From: Dehalococcoidales bacterium
GTDB lineage: Bacteria; Chloroflexota; Dehalococcoidia; Dehalococcoidales; JAQTRN01
DNA length: 17,883 nucleotides
Reading direction: 5' to 3'
Assembly (NCBI GenBank): GCA_028711795.1
Contig: JAQTRN010000004.1
Span: 1 to 17,883, forward strand
In this document: piece by piece, positions 13,837 through 17,883 of the stretch
Numbering within the stretch: position 1 is the stretch's first letter
Layout of the letters: each line of letters begins with the position of its first letter
Translations under genes and position numbers: made by a program
The notes under the pieces: model-generated
What the model was told of the DNA's origin: nothing
The model's database searches: none
What the model saw: only the letters and a program-made list of their open reading frames with translations

Positions 13837-14193
13837 ATGATGACTATTTCCGAGGTCGCTCCTGAAAAGAACCAGAGTCAGTCTGTCAGTGAGTATACCA
13901 AGGACCCGTACTGTCTGGAAATACTTATGTTTCTGGGAAAGCATCCACGTACTCAGTTCAGCCAAATGACAATATTTCGCTCGTTAGGGATCCGGCGATT
14001 TTATATAGAGGAGGCCATCAAACAGCTTATTAACCGGGGGGTGGTGACAAAATCGGTCGAGAATGACGTCACTTTCTATTCACTGGCGATGAGCGAGCCA
14101 CTGTACGGTTTGGTATCAGATATGGTTAAGCTAGAGTGGTGTCAGTGGCAGTCTCTGCTAAGGCACAGCTACTCGTCGTCAGGTAATACTTGA
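13837..14193 (+). CDS. Winged-helix-like DNA-binding protein
   Basis: About 118 residues. The middle reads DPYCLEILMFLGKHPRTQF, then MTIFRSLGIRRFYIEEAIKQL, then NRGVVTKSVENDVTFYSLA: helix, helix-turn-helix and a two-strand wing, the layout of small winged-helix regulators. A C-terminal helix with Trp residues (VKLEWCQWQSLLRHSY) may serve dimerisation. The family is not recognised beyond that. The ATG at 13837 follows AAGGAG at five bases; the ATG at 13840 is equally possible. An in-frame TTG at 13822 lies ahead of the ribosome site and is not the start. It lies 80 bases after ftsZ and may be read through from that operon or have its own start. Confidence 0.65.
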   Translation: MMTISEVAPEKNQSQSVSEYTKDPYCLEILMFLGKHPRTQFSQMTIFRSLGIRRFYIEEAIKQLINRGVVTKSVENDVTFYSLAMSEPLYGLVSDMVKLEWCQWQSLLRHSYSSSGNT

Positions 14194-14266
14194 TGGAAGC
14201 CGGGGTCTGTTCTGCCACAGGCTTTGATAGCAAGTTTGACTTTATCATGCACTGAGGAGAATTCTT

Positions 14267-14452
14267 ATGCCGGAGTTGAGGAGTGCCATTACTGCTATCG
14301 AAATCATAGTCGGCGCGGCGGCAGCGATGCTGCTGGGGGACTATTTGGGTTACAAACTGGGGCGGTGGCGGCTGGCATTGATTGTCGGTATTGTCGCGCT
14401 GGTGAGTATTGTTGCCTTCGCCACTTACGCGGCGGTGGTGGGCAGTAATTAG
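14267..14452 (+). CDS. Small two-helix membrane protein
   Basis: A 61-residue protein with two hydrophobic stretches, at about 8-27 (ITAIEIIVGAAAAMLLGDYL) and 35-57 (LALIVGIVALVSIVAFATYA), joined by the basic loop GYKLGRWR. The ATG at 14267 follows GAGGAG at seven bases. An overlapping frame starting at 14224 lacks these properties. The family is not recognised. Its neighbours are a winged-helix-like gene (73 bases before) and a lipoprotein gene, suggesting an envelope role, though this is inferred from position only. Confidence 0.65.
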   Translation: MPELRSAITAIEIIVGAAAAMLLGDYLGYKLGRWRLALIVGIVALVSIVAFATYAAVVGSN

Positions 14453-14623
14453 CCAGACCGGCTTGACTGTTGCTAAGCAGGGGAAATCAGATATTCACGA
14501 CTAAAGCGACAGTTGATGACAATCCCCGCTATTGGTAACGGCAGTTTCTGGGGAACGGGTCGGAGACCGGAGAGTGCTATTTTGTTACGGGGGGATAAGG
14601 TATCGGTACTGAGGAGGAATAAT

Positions 14624-14968
14624 ATGAAAAGCGCCGGCAGACTAGTGGCGGTGGTCCTATCAATTATTAGTGTGGCACTTCTGGCCAGTTGTACCGGTGG
14701 TGGCGCTAATATCAGTCTGGAAGGGCTGGACCTGGGAATGGTAACCATGGATGGTAAGCCGGTAGACGGCCTACCATCACAGAAGATTAACCTACTGTTA
14801 GAGGTCTCGGTTGAGAAAGTCAGCGTCCGGTACACGGCGGATGGCGGTTCTATTCTGGTCCTGGAGCCATCGGGGGCAACCATTGAGGTGGGGCCCGCCG
14901 GCGTATCAATCAACGGGATAAAAGATGACCAGGTGAAGGTAGAATGGTCAGGCCGGGAAGAAGAGTAA
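14624..14968 (+). CDS. Small lipoprotein
   Basis: A 114-residue lipoprotein. The ATG at 14624 follows GAGGAGGAA at about five bases and opens directly into a signal peptide (MKSAGRLVAVVLSIISVALL) with the lipobox LLASC, Cys24. In-frame codons upstream from 14513 give no signal peptide and are rejected as the start. The mature part is a short beta-rich domain (INLLLEVSVEKVSVRYTADG, then ILVLEPSGATIEVGPAGVSI), ending in an acidic tail. The family is not recognised; the pattern could suit a small surface or adhesion domain. A strong terminator follows 26 bases after the stop. Confidence 0.75.
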   Translation: MKSAGRLVAVVLSIISVALLASCTGGGANISLEGLDLGMVTMDGKPVDGLPSQKINLLLEVSVEKVSVRYTADGGSILVLEPSGATIEVGPAGVSINGIKDDQVKVEWSGREEE

Positions 14969-14982
14969 GTTAACTACATCTC

Positions 14983-15885
14983 TCAGGCAACCAGGTCCCG
15001 CTTTTGCGGCCAGCGAAAGCGGGACTCTTTTTTAGCGTCTTGTTTCGGCTGTTGGCGGTGAGTTTGTCTCAGGTAAAGGTAGGCGAACAGGGCATACCAC
15101 AGGGGGAAAATAGCGTAAGATATATAGTTATGGGTTGTGTCCAGCGCGCCGGGCCCCCAGAAGTAGGCCGCGGTAAGCGAGGCCGATATTCTGACGATGT
15201 TTTGCAGCCAGGTGCCGGCCAGTCCGATGAGGAAGATGTACCAGGCCTTCCTCAGCGGCAGAGGAATGTCCAGCATCATGAGGGTAAAGAGTGAAATAAA
15301 GACGCCGATAGTGGTGTAGCCGGCACAGTCCGGTGTGATAGTCGCGGCGGTTGTCTGTCCGTTGAGGCCGGCTATCTGCAGTGTCTGGCCCGTGCTGGTG
15401 ACCGGTAGCCCGACGACTCTGGCGACCGTTATCACTGTATTCGTAGTTATTGACATTGATGGTTTCCCAATCCAGGTGGTCATCAATAAGGGAAAGGCGA
15501 GACTGAAGCCATAAATCGCCAGTAGCGTGAATGGGACGATGCTTGCCCGCCCGAAGATTACGGCGAAAATGCCAAGCCAGCCCAGTAGCATCAGTAGGAC
15601 CAGGAAATCATCACTCCGGGGAAGAGAGATGGCCAGTATTACCGCTGCCACACCAATTAGTGTGAACGTAAGGCTCCAGCCACCCGCTGACATCCGTGAT
15701 CGGATCTCGCACCTTTTCAGCCACAGCCACAGGCCGCAGAGGCCCAGCACTCCCCAGTGGAAAATGCCGTGCTGTTGCAGTCCGTCCGGCGAGAGCCATC
15801 CCGGAAGCTTGGCCCAGAGTTCACCGAAGAAGAGGACCGAAATGGCCAGACTGGCGGCAAGCCAAATAACCAGCTTTATTTTCAA
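14983..15885 (-). CDS. Exosortase/archaeosortase-family membrane transpeptidase
   Basis: A 300-residue protein with about eight membrane helices. The catalytic triad typical of exosortases and archaeosortases is in the right order: Cys187 in TPDCAGYTTIG, Arg232 in NIVRISASL and His252 in THNYISYA. These enzymes cut proteins carrying a C-terminal PEP/PEF/PGF-type tripartite anchor and probably transfer them to a surface carrier. The start is a TTG at 15885-15883, seven bases after GGAGG. It is the third gene of a minus-strand run, 15 bases after the CPBP protease and downstream of a subtilase with a PEF-type tail, its likely substrate. The C-terminal 30 residues are basic and cytoplasmic; their coding DNA contains the terminator of the convergent lipoprotein gene. 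Confidence 0.88.
   Translation of the reverse strand: MKIKLVIWLAASLAISVLFFGELWAKLPGWLSPDGLQQHGIFHWGVLGLCGLWLWLKRCEIRSRMSAGGWSLTFTLIGVAAVILAISLPRSDDFLVLLMLLGWLGIFAVIFGRASIVPFTLLAIYGFSLAFPLLMTTWIGKPSMSITTNTVITVARVVGLPVTSTGQTLQIAGLNGQTTAATITPDCAGYTTIGVFISLFTLMMLDIPLPLRKAWYIFLIGLAGTWLQNIVRISASLTAAYFWGPGALDTTHNYISYAIFPLWYALFAYLYLRQTHRQQPKQDAKKESRFRWPQKRDLVA
14995..15033 (+). terminator. Strong terminator of the small lipoprotein gene, inside the exosortase gene
   Basis: A perfect 10-bp stem (14995-15004 with 15016-15025), an 11-base loop, and TC then six T (15028-15033) on the plus strand. It lies 26 bases after the lipoprotein stop and wholly within the last codons of the convergent exosortase gene. 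Confidence 0.8.
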
Positions 15886-15900
15886 CTAAGGCCCTCCGGT

Positions 15901-16698
15901 TTAGTGGAAGAGATAGGGCATAACGGCCACCAGTATCGTATTGCCCACTCCGTGGGCGAGTATGGCGGCAGTCAGGCTGTGAGTGCGGTAGTAAAGGTAG
16001 CCGAATACCAGGCCGGCCAGAAAGGTAAACCCCAGCTCCGGTATCGATCTCCAGGTCAGGTGCATAACCATAAACATCACACTGGCGCCCAGCAGTCCCC
16101 ACTTCCAGCCCCAGATAGTAGTCATATCCCGTTGCACCAGACCGCGGAATAAGAGTTCCTCTCCCAGGCCGACGAAGACTACCATATAGACCAGATCACG
16201 AATGAGATAGCTAACTGTGAATGTGGGATAGGTTGCTACCGGCGTAATGATGAAATACTCACCCATTCCCAGGGGAATCCCGAACAGGACTCCCAGCAGT
16301 ATGTTTTGCCAGAGTTTCCGGCGGTTGAAACCGATGTCTTTGAGGCTGATGTTCTTGCGGTAGATGTGCCAGGCGCAGAGTAGCAGGATGGTCGAATACA
16401 CCGCTGGCAGCAGGAATTCCTGGCGCAGAAAGAACCACGGCAGGGATGAGGTGAACAGTATGTACAGAGGTATCAGTGCCAGGGACTCGGCGCAGTTGTT
16501 CAGCTCTGGCCCTAACCGGGTCAGCGGAATGACGAGGTAGGTGGCCAGAGCCACTACCAGGGCCAGGACTATGCCGTAGGTGACATTCTGATAGGCGAAG
16601 ATCCACTCGCACAGGGTGATGCTGGAGCATATACCAGCGATGACCAGCACCACATAAGCCTTGCGCGAAACGGGCATATTTTGCTTGATGGTGACCAC
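15901..16698 (-). CDS. CPBP-family intramembrane metalloprotease
   Basis: A 265-residue multi-pass protein with about eight hydrophobic segments and the CPBP (CAAX protease and bacteriocin-processing, Abi) motifs: EELLFRG (180-186, with Glu180, Glu181 and Arg185), F-x-x-x-H (209-213) and H-x-x-x-N (249-253). All catalytic and metal residues are present. The start is a GTG at 16698, five bases after GAGAGGT; an ATG at 16677 is a weaker alternative. It sits between the subtilase (29 bases before) and the exosortase (15 bases after), so the three form one probable operon. In the XrtE family an exosortase is fused to this same protease type, so a joint role in processing C-terminal anchors is plausible. 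Confidence 0.85.
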   Translation of the reverse strand: MVTIKQNMPVSRKAYVVLVIAGICSSITLCEWIFAYQNVTYGIVLALVVALATYLVIPLTRLGPELNNCAESLALIPLYILFTSSLPWFFLRQEFLLPAVYSTILLLCAWHIYRKNISLKDIGFNRRKLWQNILLGVLFGIPLGMGEYFIITPVATYPTFTVSYLIRDLVYMVVFVGLGEELLFRGLVQRDMTTIWGWKWGLLGASVMFMVMHLTWRSIPELGFTFLAGLVFGYLYYRTHSLTAAILAHGVGNTILVAVMPYLFH

Positions 16699-16727
16699 GG
16701 CGGACCTCTCTTCACTCCGGATGCCGA

Positions 16728-17883
16728 CTAGCGACGGCTGGCGGCTCTAGCCGGAGTGAGCTTTCTTCTCATCAGAAGATATATACCGGCGCAGAGGGTC
16801 AGCGAGACACCCGCCGCTAGGATAGTCGGGAACTCCGGGATGGCCGACTGCTGCACGGTGAAGGTATCTTCGGCAATGGTATAGGTCCAGCCGGCATCAT
16901 ACTCGGAAGCAGGCGTGTGTGCGGCGTCACAGACAATAACGTGCCAGGTGCCAGCGGTATCCGTGCCGGCGACGAAGGTGTGCTCAGTTATCAGGTTTCC
17001 GGAGGCGTCTGAAGTGAAATCTTGGGTAGCTCTTTTGTCACCATCGCCGTCAAAGTAGACCATACGGTAATCGTATTCGGGGAGGAGGTTGGTGCTCTTC
17101 ATGTAGACGGTGTGCTCCGAGGTGTAGTCAATGAAGTTGTTGCACTCGGTGGTGCGACTAGCATCTTTGTAGGAGGTGGTCGCGGGTAGTGACGCTCCGA
17201 CAGCCGCTGATGCGTTTATCAGTCCCCAGCCGAAGTCATCGTCCCGGCCGGGAGTACCAATGTCGGTAGCAGTCGACTGAATGGCGTACCTAACCTGGGC
17301 GGTGGTCCAGGTGGGGTGTTTGGCCAGCACCAGGGCGGCGACGCCGGCGACATGCGGCGCGGCCATGGATGTCCCCTGTAAGAAGTAGTAACCAAAATCG
17401 GTGGGATCTTGGGTAATTGGATCGAATGTCATTTGTAGGACACCATCAGCGTAGCCATCACCATTCTGATTTACTGTTAAGTCACCACCGGGCGCGGCAA
17501 TATCAATGTGGGAGCCGTAGCTGGAGTAGGCGGGGCGGGCCTGGTCGTATCTGGTGGCGCTTACCGAGATGACATAGTCATCATAGGATGCCGGGTACTG
17601 GGGTACCGCATCACCGGTATTACCCGCAGCGGCGATAACAATAACCCCGGCGTTACTGGCGTAGGCGATGGCTTCCTCCATGGCTTGTGCCGAGCCGCTA
17701 CCGCCTAGGCTCAAATTGATTATGTTAGCCCCGTTGTCGGCTGCGTAGCGGATACCATCGGCTACCTGATCGGTAGTACCGATACCTGCGCTGTTCAATA
17801 CCTTGATTGGCATGATGGTGGTGTTGAAAGCGATACCGGCGACTCCGACTCCGTTGTGGGTACTCTGGGCGATGGTGCCAGTA
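16728..17883 (-). CDS. Subtilisin-like serine protease with PEF-type sorting tail (partial)
   Basis: The frame stays open to the window edge, so the N-terminus is missing; the ATG at 17813 is internal. The visible part starts TGTIAQSTHNGVGVAGIAFN, just after where the catalytic His motif would lie. Then come INLSLGGSG, the oxyanion Asn in AAAGNTG (codon 17621-17619) and the catalytic Ser in GTSMAAPHVAG (codon 17369-17367). About 120 residues of non-catalytic beta-rich domain follow. The tail is IPEFPT, a hydrophobic helix, then MRRK and a further basic end: the tripartite PEF/PEP-CTERM layout recognised by exosortases and archaeosortases. The protein should be secreted, cut and anchored at the surface. 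The exosortase two genes downstream is the natural candidate for its processing. Confidence 0.9.
   Translation of the reverse strand, partial: TGTIAQSTHNGVGVAGIAFNTTIMPIKVLNSAGIGTTDQVADGIRYAADNGANIINLSLGGSGSAQAMEEAIAYASNAGVIVIAAAGNTGDAVPQYPASYDDYVISVSATRYDQARPAYSSYGSHIDIAAPGGDLTVNQNGDGYADGVLQMTFDPITQDPTDFGYYFLQGTSMAAPHVAGVAALVLAKHPTWTTAQVRYAIQSTATDIGTPGRDDDFGWGLINASAAVGASLPATTSYKDASRTTECNNFIDYTSEHTVYMKSTNLLPEYDYRMVYFDGDGDKRATQDFTSDASGNLITEHTFVAGTDTAGTWHVIVCDAAHTPASEYDAGWTYTIAEDTFTVQQSAIPEFPTILAAGVSLTLCAGIYLLMRRKLTPARAASRR

Noticed and set aside
14463..14500. Possible promoter beginning TTGACT upstream of the small lipoprotein
   Set aside because: No acceptable -10 hexamer lies 16-18 bases downstream; the nearest, GATATT, is about 21 bases away.
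14513..14623. Longer N-terminus for the small lipoprotein
   Set aside because: The extra residues bury the signal peptide and the ribosome site fits only the ATG at 14624.

Overview
The window reads as a piece of a bacterial chromosome, most likely from an anaerobic Chloroflexota, Dehalococcoidia or a close relative. This placement is inferred from the gene mix: an HdrA-type iron-sulfur subunit, a DUF1893 protein, a MscL with a zinc-ribbon tail, ftsA-ftsZ without the usual neighbouring wall-synthesis genes, and an exosortase-like enzyme beside a protein with a PEF-type C-terminal anchor. No rRNA, tRNA, transposase, integrase or CRISPR array was seen. Coding density is high and no stretch over 300 bases lacks a gene.

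Left part (1-5800). The 3' end of an hdrA-like gene (+) ends at a strong terminator that abuts a convergent M20 amidohydrolase (-). Next comes a minus-strand signalling locus: a 47-residue GTG-start protein, an ECF-like sigma factor and a membrane-anchored anti-sigma-like protein with an outer DUF4382 domain, followed by a separately promoted lipoprotein that also has a DUF4382 domain plus Ig-like repeats. The lipoprotein and the small gene share an upstream motif, CCTGACAC-N11-CTCCGTTATA, with identical spacing. This looks like the sigma factor's own promoter and makes the locus a self-contained regulon candidate. The lipoprotein carries a one-base frameshift in its last repeat. mscL lies upstream on the same strand.

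Middle part (5900-11000). rmuC (+) faces a minus-strand operon of a MarR regulator and two short-chain dehydrogenase/reductase-type proteins. The operon has a good promoter and a perfect inverted repeat just downstream of the predicted start of transcription. Upstream on the same strand are a DUF1893 protein and a DUF5343 protein.

Right part (11000-17883). A sigma-70 promoter drives a 70-residue unknown protein, ftsA and ftsZ (+). Three small plus-strand genes follow: a winged-helix-like protein, a two-helix membrane protein and a lipoprotein. The lipoprotein's terminator lies inside the end of a convergent exosortase-family gene. The exosortase gene belongs to a minus-strand run of subtilisin-like protease (cut by the window edge, with a PEF-type sorting tail), CPBP membrane protease and exosortase: a candidate sorting enzyme beside its own substrate, with a second membrane protease between them.
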